Part shown: positions 1 to 6,395 of the stretch, in pieces
How positions within the stretch are numbered: position 1 is the stretch's first letter
Layout: each line of letters opens with the position of its first letter
Assembly (NCBI GenBank): GCA_005888925.1
Contig: VBCP01000327.1
Coordinates: forward strand, 1 to 12,442
Length of the DNA stretch: 12,442 nt
DNA from: Betaproteobacteria bacterium
GTDB lineage: Bacteria > Pseudomonadota > Gammaproteobacteria > Burkholderiales > SG8-39
Direction of reading: 5' to 3'
Position numbers and translations under genes: made by a program
Notes under the pieces: model-generated
The model's database searches: none
What the model was told of the DNA's origin: nothing
The model's input: only the letters and a program-made list of their open reading frames with translations

Positions 1-546
1 CTTAGCGCCGGCTACATCCGCTGGCTCGACGGCCTGGTGATGCGCGTGATGGACGGCATCATGGCGATACCGGCGATCCTGATCGCGATTGCCGTGGTCG
101 CCTTGTGGCGGGCGAGCCTGCCGAGCGTGGTCATCGCCATCGCCATCCCGGAAATCCCGCGGGTGACGCGTCTCGTGCGAGCGCTGGTGCTGTCGATCCG
201 CGAGGAGCCGTATGTCGAGGCGGCGGTGTCGCTCGGCACGCCGACCGCGAAGATCATGTTCGGCCACATCCTGCCCAACACCATCGCGCCGCTTCTCGTC
301 CAGGGCACCTATATCTGCGCCTTCGCCATCCTGCTCGAGGCGATCCTGTCATTCCTCGGCGTGGGCCTGCCGCCGGACATCCCGACCTGGGGCAACATCA
401 TGGCCGAAGGCCGGGTGCAATTCGTCGCCTACCCGCACAACGTCTTCTTTCCCGGCGTGTTTCTCGCGGTCACGGTGCTCGCGGTCAACATCCTCGGCGA
501 TGGCCTGCGCGACACGCTCGATCCGAAGATGGCCAAAAGGGTATGA
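1..546 (+). CDS. Peptide/nickel-type ABC transporter permease (DppC/OppC family), 5'-truncated
   Basis: The frame is open from the first base, so the gene starts upstream; 181 C-terminal residues are visible. This is an inner-membrane permease of a binding-protein-dependent importer for peptides or similar solutes. The diagnostic feature is the cytoplasmic EAA loop, which contacts the ATPase: EAAVSLGT followed by HILPNTIAPL, at roughly residues 73-100 of the visible part. Hydrophobic segments flank it (AILIAIAVVALW before; a stretch around ILLEAILSFLGVGLPP, then VFLAVTVLAVNILGDGLRD, after). The end, LGDGLRDTLDPKM, is the usual C-terminus of DppC/OppC proteins. It lies 10 nt before the ATPase gene and is surely co-transcribed with it. 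The substrate cannot be told, because the binding protein is outside the window. Confidence 0.93.
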   Translation, partial: LSAGYIRWLDGLVMRVMDGIMAIPAILIAIAVVALWRASLPSVVIAIAIPEIPRVTRLVRALVLSIREEPYVEAAVSLGTPTAKIMFGHILPNTIAPLLVQGTYICAFAILLEAILSFLGVGLPPDIPTWGNIMAEGRVQFVAYPHNVFFPGVFLAVTVLAVNILGDGLRDTLDPKMAKRV

Positions 547-556
547 CTGCGGCTAT

Positions 557-2101
557 ATGAGCACACTCGAAGTCAAGGACCTGACGGTGCGCCTCCCCAA
601 GGGAGGGGATCGTGCGGAGGCAGTGTCGGGCGTTTCCTTCAGCGTCGAGCGCGGCGAGATCCTGTGCCTGGTCGGCGAGTCGGGCTCGGGCAAGACCGTG
701 ATCGCGCATTCGATCATGGGCCTCCTGCCGAAGACGCTCGAGCTCGCGGGCGGCGAAGTGCGGCTCGAGGGCGAGGAGCTGACGCGCGCGAGCGAGGCGC
801 GGCGGCGCGCGCTGCGCGGGGCGCGCATGGCGATGATCTTCCAGGAGCCGATGAGCGCGCTGAACCCGGTGATGACCTGCGGCGCGCAGATCGACGAGGT
901 GCTGCGCTACCACACCGCCCTATCGAAAAATGAGCGGCAGCCTCGCGCCGCGGCCCTATTGCGCGAGGTCGCGCTGCCCGACCCGCAGCGGCTGCTGGGG
1001 GCGTATCCGCACCAGCTCTCCGGCGGGCAGCGCCAGCGCGTCGGCATCGCGATCGCGCTCGCGCTCGAGCCGGCGCTGCTGGTCGCCGATGAGCCGACCA
1101 CCGCGCTCGACGTGACCACGCAGGCCCAGATCCTCAGGCTTATGGTGGAGCTGCAGCGCCGCCACGGCATGGCGGTGCTTTTCGTCACGCACGACTTCGG
1201 CGTCGTCGCCGAGATCGCGCACCGCGTCGCCGTGCTGCGCGAGGGGCGCCTCGTCGAGCTCGGCGACAAGGTCGAGCTGCTGACGCGGCCGCGCCACGAG
1301 TACACGCGGATGCTGATCGGCGCGGTGCCCACGCTCAAGCCGCACGGCCGCGCCGCGCCGAGCGACGCGCCGATCGTGCTGGCGACACGAGGCCTGTCCA
1401 AAACCTATGTCGAGCGCAGCTGGTTGAGAAAAAAGCGCGAGATACCTGCGGCGCGCGACGTGACCCTCGAGGTGCGCAAGGGCCAGACGCTCGGCATCGT
1501 CGGCGAATCGGGCTCGGGCAAGTCGACGGTGGCCGCGCGCATGCGTTCGAGCGAGATGCGGCCGCTGCGCCGGCGCGTGCAGATCGTGTTCCAGGACCCC
1601 TACCGCTCGCTCAATCCGCGGCGCAGCGTCGGCGAGGCGATCATCGAGGGGCCGCTCAACTACGGCATGCCGCGCCCGGCCGCGCTCGAGCGCGCGCGCC
1701 GCCTGATGGAGCTGGTGCGCATGGACCCGGCGGCGCTCGGCCGCTATCCGCACCAGTTCTCGGGCGGCCAGCGCCAGCGCATCTGCATCGCGCGCGCGCT
1801 CGCCGTGGAGCCCGAGCTGCTGGTCGCCGACGAGCCGGTGTCGGCGCTCGATGTCTCGGTGCAGGCGCAGGTGCTACGCCTGCTCGAGGAGATCCGCACC
1901 CGGCTGGAGCTCGCGATGCTCTTCATCACGCACGACCTGCGCGTCGCGGCGCAGGTCTGCGACCAGGTGGCGGTGATGCAGGCCGGCCGCATTGTCGAGC
2001 ATGGCAGCGCCGAGGAAGTATTTCTTCGCCCGCAACATGAGTACACGCGCGCGCTTTTTGCCGCCGCGCCCGGCCGCTACTTCAATTTCGCACCCGCGTA
2101 A
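557..2101 (+). CDS. Fused double ATP-binding subunit of a peptide-type ABC transporter (DppD-DppF / YejF-like)
   Basis: A 514-residue protein carries two nucleotide-binding domains in one chain and powers the permease encoded just upstream. NBD1 has Walker A GESGSGKT (40-47), Q-loop Q96, signature LSGGQ (154-158), Walker B LLVADE (174-179) and H-loop H212. NBD2 has Walker A GESGSGKST (316-324), Q346, signature FSGGQ (401-405), Walker B LLVADE (421-426) and H459. Each NBD ends with the oligopeptide-transporter tail (HEYTRMLI, HEYTRALF). The start at 557 is chosen because MSTLEVKDLTV is the normal N-terminus of the family; the frame is open further upstream but only in the shadow of the permease gene. 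Oddity: Walker A to Q-loop is 49 residues in NBD1 but only 22 in NBD2, so the strand hairpin after the Walker A helix seems deleted. Single-chain fusions like this include E. coli YejF and GsiA. Confidence 0.95.
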   Translation: MSTLEVKDLTVRLPKGGDRAEAVSGVSFSVERGEILCLVGESGSGKTVIAHSIMGLLPKTLELAGGEVRLEGEELTRASEARRRALRGARMAMIFQEPMSALNPVMTCGAQIDEVLRYHTALSKNERQPRAAALLREVALPDPQRLLGAYPHQLSGGQRQRVGIAIALALEPALLVADEPTTALDVTTQAQILRLMVELQRRHGMAVLFVTHDFGVVAEIAHRVAVLREGRLVELGDKVELLTRPRHEYTRMLIGAVPTLKPHGRAAPSDAPIVLATRGLSKTYVERSWLRKKREIPAARDVTLEVRKGQTLGIVGESGSGKSTVAARMRSSEMRPLRRRVQIVFQDPYRSLNPRRSVGEAIIEGPLNYGMPRPAALERARRLMELVRMDPAALGRYPHQFSGGQRQRICIARALAVEPELLVADEPVSALDVSVQAQVLRLLEEIRTRLELAMLFITHDLRVAAQVCDQVAVMQAGRIVEHGSAEEVFLRPQHEYTRALFAAAPGRYFNFAPA

Positions 2102-2110
2102 ACTAGCGCC

Positions 2111-2842
2111 ATGGATCTGCCGGGAATCGAAGTGCGGATGGTGGACCGTTGCGGCTCGACCAACGCCGTGCTGCTCGCCGAGGGCAAGCCTGATGTGCTG
2201 CTGGTGGCGGAAGAGCAGACCGCGGGCCGCGGTCGCCGCGGCCGGCGCTGGTACTCGGCGCCGGGCGCCGGGGTCACGTTTTCGCTTTCCGCCGCGATCC
2301 GCAGGCCGGCGCGCGAATTCGCCGGCCTGTCCCTCGTGGCCGGCGTCGGCGCAGCTCGCGCGCTCCGCGCGCTCGGCGTGGCGCAAGCGGCGCTGAAGTG
2401 GCCGAACGATCTCGTGGTCGGCGGCGCGAAGCTCGGCGGCATCCTGGTTGAAACGCGCGGCAGCCTCGCTGTCCTCGGCATCGGCATCAATTGCCGGCGG
2501 GACGACGCGCTGGAGGCTCGCCTTCGCAGACCAATGGCCGCGCTCCACGAGTTCGTAGCGGTGGACCGCAACCGCCTGATCGAGCGGGTTGCACGGAGCC
2601 TGCTCGAGGCGCTGGCGATGTTCCAGGCCCACGGCCTGGAACCGCTGCGCGGCGAATGGGAGCGGATGGATGCGCACGCCGGGAAGCGCCTGCGCGTGCG
2701 CCTCGCCGATGGTCGCGTGCTGACCGGCTTCGCGCGCGGCCTCGACGGCGACGGCGGCCTGCGCCTGCAGACGCGCTCGGGACTGCGCGCGGTGCGCAGC
2801 GGCCGCGTGTCGCTAGCCAACAAGCGCGCGAGGCCCGCATGA
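2111..2842 (+). CDS. birA: Biotin-[acetyl-CoA-carboxylase] ligase, monofunctional
   Basis: This cytoplasmic enzyme activates biotin with ATP to biotinyl-AMP and transfers it to the lysine of the biotin carboxyl carrier protein of acetyl-CoA carboxylase. The 243 residues begin directly with the catalytic domain. GSTN (15-18), GRGRRGR (39-45, the biotinyl-AMP loop), KWPND (96-100), KLGGILVE (107-114) and GIGIN (123-127) are all present and match E. coli BirA. A short SH3-like C-terminal domain follows (about 190-236). The N-terminal winged helix of bifunctional BirA is missing, so it should not act as a repressor. The start is 9 nt after the ATPase stop with no obvious Shine-Dalgarno, so translation may depend on coupling. 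The stop overlaps the coaX start (ATGA). Confidence 0.95.
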   Translation: MDLPGIEVRMVDRCGSTNAVLLAEGKPDVLLVAEEQTAGRGRRGRRWYSAPGAGVTFSLSAAIRRPAREFAGLSLVAGVGAARALRALGVAQAALKWPNDLVVGGAKLGGILVETRGSLAVLGIGINCRRDDALEARLRRPMAALHEFVAVDRNRLIERVARSLLEALAMFQAHGLEPLRGEWERMDAHAGKRLRVRLADGRVLTGFARGLDGDGGLRLQTRSGLRAVRSGRVSLANKRARPA

Positions 2843-3612
2843 TCCTGTGCATCGACGCGGGCAACTCGCGCGTCAAGTGGGGCTGGCACGACGGCCACCA
2901 GTGGACGAGCATCGCGACCGTATCGCTGATCGAATTCGCCGCCTCGAGCGACCATATCAATCCCTTCTCGGTGACGCACGAAGCGCCCGAGCGCATCGTG
3001 ATCTCCAACGTCGCCGGCGAGGGCGCGCACCAGCTGCTCGTCAACTGGACGAGCATCTTCGACGCCGAGCCGCTGTGGCTGCGCGCCGAGGCGGAGCGCT
3101 GTGGCGTGTCGAACCGCTACGAGCGGCCCGAAGCGCTCGGGCCAGACCGCTGGGCCGCCCTGATCGCGGCGCGCGCGGTGCATAACGGTGCCTCGCTGGT
3201 GGTGAACGCCGGCACGGCGACCACGGTCGACATGCTCGGCGCGGACGGCGCCTTCTTCGGCGGCGCGATCCTGCCTGGCGTCGAACTCATGCGCTTCGTG
3301 CTGCACGAGCATACCGGGCGGCTACCGATCCAGGAAGGCAAGTACAGCGACACGCCGCGCAATACGATCGATGCGATCGAGACCGGCTGCCGCCATGCCC
3401 AGGCGGGGGCGGTGGAGCGCATGTACCGCGTGTTCCGCGAGGTGGCGCCGGCGCCGCTGTGCCTGGTCGCCGGCGGCGCCGGGCGCGCGCTGGTCGACCA
3501 GCTTTCGATGCCGCGACGCTACGTCGAGAACCTGGTGCTCGACGGGCTCGCGCACATCGCGCTGAGCGAGCGCGCCGCGCGGGCGAAGCCGACGTTGAAG
3601 ACGGCACGGTGA
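2839..3612 (+). CDS. coaX: Type III pantothenate kinase
   Basis: CoaX catalyses the first step of coenzyme A synthesis, ATP-dependent phosphorylation of pantothenate. The 257-residue length is normal for the family. The ASKHA-fold motifs are present in order: phosphate-1 loop DAGNSRVKW (6-14), GPDRW (101-105) with the presumed catalytic Asp103, the phosphate-2 motif NAGTATTVD (123-131), GGAILPG (141-147) and the adenosine-side motif VAGGAG (210-215). The ATG at 2839 overlaps the birA stop by four bases; an upstream extension of the same frame is only the shadow of birA. A birA-coaX pair is common in betaproteobacteria and links biotin attachment with CoA supply. The stop overlaps the GTG start of the SPOR gene. 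Confidence 0.95.
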   Translation: MILCIDAGNSRVKWGWHDGHQWTSIATVSLIEFAASSDHINPFSVTHEAPERIVISNVAGEGAHQLLVNWTSIFDAEPLWLRAEAERCGVSNRYERPEALGPDRWAALIAARAVHNGASLVVNAGTATTVDMLGADGAFFGGAILPGVELMRFVLHEHTGRLPIQEGKYSDTPRNTIDAIETGCRHAQAGAVERMYRVFREVAPAPLCLVAGGAGRALVDQLSMPRRYVENLVLDGLAHIALSERAARAKPTLKTAR

Positions 3613-4271
3613 GGACCCTTTTCCTGCTCCTCGTACTTGGCAACGTCGCGTTTTTCGCCTGGTCGCGCTACATCGCGCCGCTCGAGGCCTCGGCCGACCC
3701 GCTGCCGCTCGAGCGCCAGATCGAGCCTGAAAAGCTCAAGGTGATCGCGCCGAGCGATCTGCCGCCGGTGAGCGCGCGGCCCGCATCTCCTCCCGTGGTG
3801 GCGCCGCTCGCGCTGAAGTGCCTCGAATGGGGCAGCTTCACGCTCGCCGATGCGCCGCGCGCCGAGAAGGCGCTCGAGCCACTCGCGCTCGGCGCGCGGC
3901 TCGCGCAGCGGCGCACCGAGGAAGCCGCGGGCTGGTGGGTCTTCATTGCGCCGCAGGGCAGCCGGCCCGCGGCGCTGAAAAAGGCGGCGGAGCTGAAGGC
4001 CCTTTCGATCGACGATTACTTCATCGTGCAGGAGGATGGACCGTATCGCTGGGCGCTCTCGCTCGGCGTGTTTCGCACCGAGGACGCGGCGCAGGCGCGC
4101 CTCGCCGCGCTGCGCGGCCAGGGGGTGCGCAGCGCCCAGGTCGCCTCGCGCGAGGCGATCGTGCCGAAAGTATGGCTGCAGGTGAAGGGCGTCGACGGCG
4201 CGCTGCATGCGCGGCTCAGGGACGCGGCGCGCGCCATCGAAGGCAGCGAGCTCAGGGAATGCGTGCAATAG
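3609..4271 (+). CDS. Membrane-anchored SPOR-domain protein
   Basis: A 220-residue protein starts at GTG 3609, overlapping the coaX stop as GTGA. This start gives an immediate N-terminal membrane helix (TLFLLLVLGNVAFFAW, 3-18) with a short cytoplasmic tip. A proline-rich linker follows (about 30-67). The C-terminal SPOR-type fold lies at about 108-181: WWVFIAPQGS, a Lys/Ala helix, then the second half YRWALSLGVFRTEDAAQARL. SPOR domains bind denuded glycan strands of septal peptidoglycan, so a periplasmic role in cell-envelope or division processes is inferred. The single Cys71 and Cys218 might pair. A protein of this kind after coaX is a recurrent betaproteobacterial arrangement, as I remember it. 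The exact function is unknown. Confidence 0.8.
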   Translation: MRTLFLLLVLGNVAFFAWSRYIAPLEASADPLPLERQIEPEKLKVIAPSDLPPVSARPASPPVVAPLALKCLEWGSFTLADAPRAEKALEPLALGARLAQRRTEEAAGWWVFIAPQGSRPAALKKAAELKALSIDDYFIVQEDGPYRWALSLGVFRTEDAAQARLAALRGQGVRSAQVASREAIVPKVWLQVKGVDGALHARLRDAARAIEGSELRECVQ

Positions 4272-4278
4272 CGCGGTG

Positions 4279-4284
4279 TATGAT
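4279..4284 (+). promoter_or_regulatory. Candidate -10 box of the DUF4124/glutaredoxin gene
   Basis: TATGAT matches the sigma70 -10 consensus at five of six bases and ends 7 nt before the ATG at 4292. Transcription could therefore start at or next to that codon and give a nearly leaderless mRNA. No -35 hexamer is recognisable 16-18 bp upstream, so this is weak. Read-through from the SPOR gene is an equally good explanation for expression. Confidence 0.25.
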
Positions 4285-4291
4285 TTTGCCC

Positions 4292-4849
4292 ATGACCCCT
4301 CGCACGCTGGTGTTCATCATCGCCGCGGTGGCCGCAGCCTCGGCGTGGGCGCAGCAATACCGCTGGGTCGACGAGAAGGGACGCGTGCACTACACCGATA
4401 CGCCGCCGCCGCCGTCGGCCAAGAGCGCCCAGAAAAAGAACCTCAAGGCGAACGAGCTCGGCCAGCAGCCGAGCTACGAGCTGACGCAGGCGATGCGGAA
4501 GGCGCCCGTCACGCTGTACACGTTTCCCGAGTGCAAGGACCCCTGCCAGATGGCGCGCGACGTCCTGAACAAGCGCGGCGTGCCGTTCAAGGAAAAGCTC
4601 ATTAGCAACCAGCAGGTGCTGGATGAGCTCAAGCAGGTGAGCGGCGGACTGAACGTGCCCGTGCTGGTGGTCGGGAGCCAGGTGGAGACGACCGCTTCGC
4701 CCCAGGCATTCAACCAGGCGCTCGACATCGGCGGCTATCCGGCCGCGGGCGTCGTGCGTCCCGGCAGCCAGAAGGAGCCTGCGGCGCCGAAGCCGACGCC
4801 GCAACCGCCGCAGGCAGCACCGAGCGAAGCTCCCGCCGCGCCGCACTAG
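4292..4849 (+). CDS. Secreted DUF4124 / glutaredoxin-like protein
   Basis: The protein has 185 residues from ATG 4292; an in-frame ATG at 4280 would add four. The later start gives the more typical signal peptide, TLVFIIAAVAAASAWA, with cleavage expected after AWA (20). A DUF4124 motif follows (QQYRWVDEKGRVHYTDTPP, 21-39), then a thioredoxin/glutaredoxin-like domain at about 72-150. The strand VTLYTF leads into C81-KDP-C85, a CxxxC spacing rather than the classical CxxC, and the fold's cis-proline is at NVPVLVVG (121-128). A Pro/Ala/Gln-rich tail ends the protein. A periplasmic location is inferred; redox activity is unproven. No Shine-Dalgarno is visible. The stop shares CTAG with the converging regulator gene. 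Confidence 0.85.
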   Translation: MTPRTLVFIIAAVAAASAWAQQYRWVDEKGRVHYTDTPPPPSAKSAQKKNLKANELGQQPSYELTQAMRKAPVTLYTFPECKDPCQMARDVLNKRGVPFKEKLISNQQVLDELKQVSGGLNVPVLVVGSQVETTASPQAFNQALDIGGYPAAGVVRPGSQKEPAAPKPTPQPPQAAPSEAPAAPH

Positions 4850-5226
4850 CCGATCGGTGTGCGCCCGCCGCTGACGTGCTGTGCCACGAGGGCGAGCAGC
4901 TTGTCCGCACGCACCGGCTTGGTGATGTAGCCGACCGCGCCGAGCGACTTGCCGCGATGGTCGCCCTCCTCCACTGAAGTGAGGAAGATCACCGGGATCT
5001 CCGGCAGGCTCTTGTCGGCCTTCAGCGCCTCGATGAACTCGAAGCCGTCGAGGTGCGGCATGTTGACGTCCGAGATGATGAGATCGGGCGGGCTGCGCAG
5101 CACGAGATAGCCCGCCGCGATGGCGTCCTCGGCGACCTGGACCTCGTAGCCGGCCGCGGTGAGATGCAGACGGAGCAGGTCCCGCATGCTTTCATCGTCA
5201 TCAACGGCAAGGATCGTGGCCGCCAT
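4846..5226 (-). CDS. Single-domain response regulator (receiver only)
   Basis: A 126-residue protein consists entirely of a CheY-like receiver domain. The acidic pocket D9/D10/D11 (VDDDES), phosphoacceptor D53 (LIISDVNMP), switch residue T83 (IFLTS) and K103 (YITKP) are all present, so it should be phosphorylatable. There is no DNA-binding or enzymatic output domain, so it probably acts by protein contact, as CheY, PilG or PilH do. No kinase is encoded nearby. The start at 5226 follows AAGAAG, a usable if weak ribosome site, and is only 11 nt after the end of tRNA-Thr on the same strand. Its nearness to a type IV pilus operon makes a role in pilus control possible, but this is only positional. 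Confidence 0.92.
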   Translation of the reverse strand: MAATILAVDDDESMRDLLRLHLTAAGYEVQVAEDAIAAGYLVLRSPPDLIISDVNMPHLDGFEFIEALKADKSLPEIPVIFLTSVEEGDHRGKSLGAVGYITKPVRADKLLALVAQHVSGGRTPIG

Positions 5227-5237
5227 TGGCGCTTCTT

Positions 5238-5313
<76 letters not shown>

Positions 5314-5328
5314 GATCAGGAGTCGCGC

Positions 5329-5334
5329 ATTATA
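5329..5334 (-). promoter_or_regulatory. -10 box of the tRNA-Thr / response regulator promoter
   Basis: On the minus strand this is a perfect TATAAT, with its last base 15 nt from the tRNA 5' end, which leaves room for a short RNase P leader. The discriminator just downstream is GC-rich (GCGCG), as in stringently controlled stable-RNA promoters. No good -35 hexamer is visible at 16-18 bp (sequence such as GAGGGT), so an activator or a GC-rich variant must compensate. It is the only promoter-like element for the downstream regulator gene that I see. Confidence 0.7.
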
Positions 5335-5348
5335 CGCGGCCGGCCGCG
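5335..5348. repeat. Perfect 14-bp palindrome in the tRNA promoter spacer
   Basis: CGCGGCCGGCCGCG reads identically on both strands. It abuts the -10 box of tRNA-Thr and takes up most of the spacer towards the -35 region. It could be an operator for a dimeric regulator, or a chance product of GC-rich sequence. It has no U-tract and is not a terminator of normal form. Confidence 0.5.
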
Positions 5349-5427
5349 GCGACCCTCCGGGGCGGCGTGAAGGGCGTCACGGCGGCTCACCGCCCGTGGG
5401 TGGAATCCAGCCGCCGGTCGCCCGCTT

Positions 5428-5456
5428 TTGCAGCGGCAGGCGGCGCTCCGTAGCAT
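5428..5456 (+). promoter_or_regulatory. Possible sigma70 promoter of the minor pilin operon
   Basis: TTGCAG (5428-5433), a 17-bp spacer and TAGCAT (5451-5456) form the best sigma70-like pair upstream of the first pilin gene, each hexamer matching only partly. Transcription would start near 5463, leaving a short leader that contains the strong AAAGGGGG ribosome site. A sigma54 site was looked for and not found. An operon promoter is needed here because the gene to the left points the other way. Confidence 0.35.
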
Positions 5457-5480
5457 TCCGGCGACAAGAAAGGGGGATTC

Positions 5481-5927
5481 ATGCGCGCCACGCGGGCCTG
5501 CACTGCCATCGGCTTCACCCTCATCGAGCTGATGATCGTGGTGGCGGTGATCACCATCCTCGGCTCGATCGCCTATCCCTCGTACATGTCCTACGCGACG
5601 CGCTCGAAGCGCTCCGATGCCCAGCAGCTAATGCAGGAGATCTCGCTGAGGGAGGGGCAGTACATCCTCGACGCGCGCGCCTACACGGCATCGCTCGGCT
5701 CCGGCGGGCTCAACATCGCGCGCAGCGGCTGGACCTGCACGACGAACTGCACCAGCCCCAATTACACGATCTCGGTCGCGGTGAATCCGGACACCACCAC
5801 GCCGCCGTTCTACACCATCACCGGGGCTCCGGTGTCCGGGTCGGGCCAGGCGAACGACGGCACGCTGACGCTCACGCACACTGGCGTGCGGCAGCGCCTC
5901 GTCAACAGCGTCGACAAAGGCTGGTGA
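5481..5927 (+). CDS. pilE: Type IV minor pilin, PilE-like
   Basis: A 148-residue type IV prepilin. The type III signal is clear: a short positively charged leader, cleavage G11^F12, Glu at mature position 5 (E16), then the helix TLIELMIVVAVITILGS. After it come the usual AYPSYMSYATRSKRSDAQ stretch, a loop with C86/C90, a strand YTISV and a short C-terminus ending in GW. This is the layout of the PilE minor pilin of Pseudomonas and betaproteobacteria, not of a major pilin. AAAGGGGG six bases before the ATG is a strong ribosome site. It is first in the operon, whereas in Pseudomonas aeruginosa pilE comes last after pilY1. It should be processed by PilD and join the pilus-tip priming complex. 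Confidence 0.88.
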   Translation: MRATRACTAIGFTLIELMIVVAVITILGSIAYPSYMSYATRSKRSDAQQLMQEISLREGQYILDARAYTASLGSGGLNIARSGWTCTTNCTSPNYTISVAVNPDTTTPPFYTITGAPVSGSGQANDGTLTLTHTGVRQRLVNSVDKGW

Positions 5928-5932
5928 GCGCC

Positions 5933-6379
5933 GTGAGCCGCGGCTTCACGATCATCGAGGCGCTGGTCGTAGTCGCGATCCTCGGGATCTTCGCCTCGCT
6001 CGCCGCGCCGTCGATGGCGGATCTGCTCGCGGCCGCCGCGGTGCGGGGCGCGAGTTCCGATTTCTATGCTTCGCTTGCTGCCGCAAGGTCCGAGGCGATC
6101 AAGCGGCGCGCCAACGCGGTGGTGGCGCCGATCGGCGCGACCTGGAACACCGGCTGGACGGTCAAGATCGGCAGCAACACCTTCCAGCAGGTCGATGCCT
6201 TGAAGCCGCGCGTCGTAGTGGAGCCAAGCACGCCGACCTCGATCACCTACGGCATGAACGGCCGCGTCTCCGCGGGTGCGCAAACCATCAAGTTCTCCGA
6301 TTCCGTGCGCACCGGCGTGCCGAAGCGCTGCGTGAGCGTCGACACGAACGGCCTGCCGCGCGTGCGGACCGGCTGCTAA
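5933..6379 (+). CDS. fimT: Type IV minor pilin FimT/FimU (GspH domain)
   Basis: A 148-residue prepilin with cleavage G4^F5, Glu5 present (FTIIEALVVVAILGIFASLA) and the GspH/FimT domain behind it. The domain shows AARSEAIKRRANAVV (50-64), GWTV, ITYGMNGRVS (104-113) and the closing RCVSVDTNGLPRVRTGC, whose C133 and C148 probably form the typical disulfide. The GTG at 5933 lies well spaced from AAAGG (5916-5920). An alternative GTG at 5924 overlaps the pilE stop and gives three more leader residues. FimT/FimU belongs to the minor pilin complex that primes pilus assembly; FimT-type proteins have also been implicated in DNA binding for natural transformation in some species. Which of the two this is cannot be decided here. 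Confidence 0.87.
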   Translation: MSRGFTIIEALVVVAILGIFASLAAPSMADLLAAAAVRGASSDFYASLAAARSEAIKRRANAVVAPIGATWNTGWTVKIGSNTFQQVDALKPRVVVEPSTPTSITYGMNGRVSAGAQTIKFSDSVRTGVPKRCVSVDTNGLPRVRTGC

Positions 6380-6395
6380 GAGGAGCCCGCACGAA

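Noticed and set aside
212..556. Upstream extension of the ABC ATPase frame
   Set aside because: It is the permease gene read in another frame (Arg/Ser-rich, low complexity); the domain starts at MSTLEVKD, 557.
2077..3312. 411-codon minus-strand open frame under birA and coaX
   Set aside because: It is antisense to two genes with complete catalytic motifs, and its translation is low-complexity.
5378..5398. Stem-loop in the tRNA-pilE gap as a terminator
   Set aside because: The stem needs a bulged base and there is no U-tract on either strand.
5418..5435. Sigma54 promoter upstream of pilE (TTTTGCA looked like a -12 element)
   Set aside because: The nearest GG lies 12 bases before the GC instead of 10, and the rest of the -24 element does not match.
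5396..5932. Upstream extension of the fimT frame across pilE
   Set aside because: The added sequence is His/Arg/Ala-rich shadow of pilE; the prepilin leader must be short and end at RG^FTIIE.
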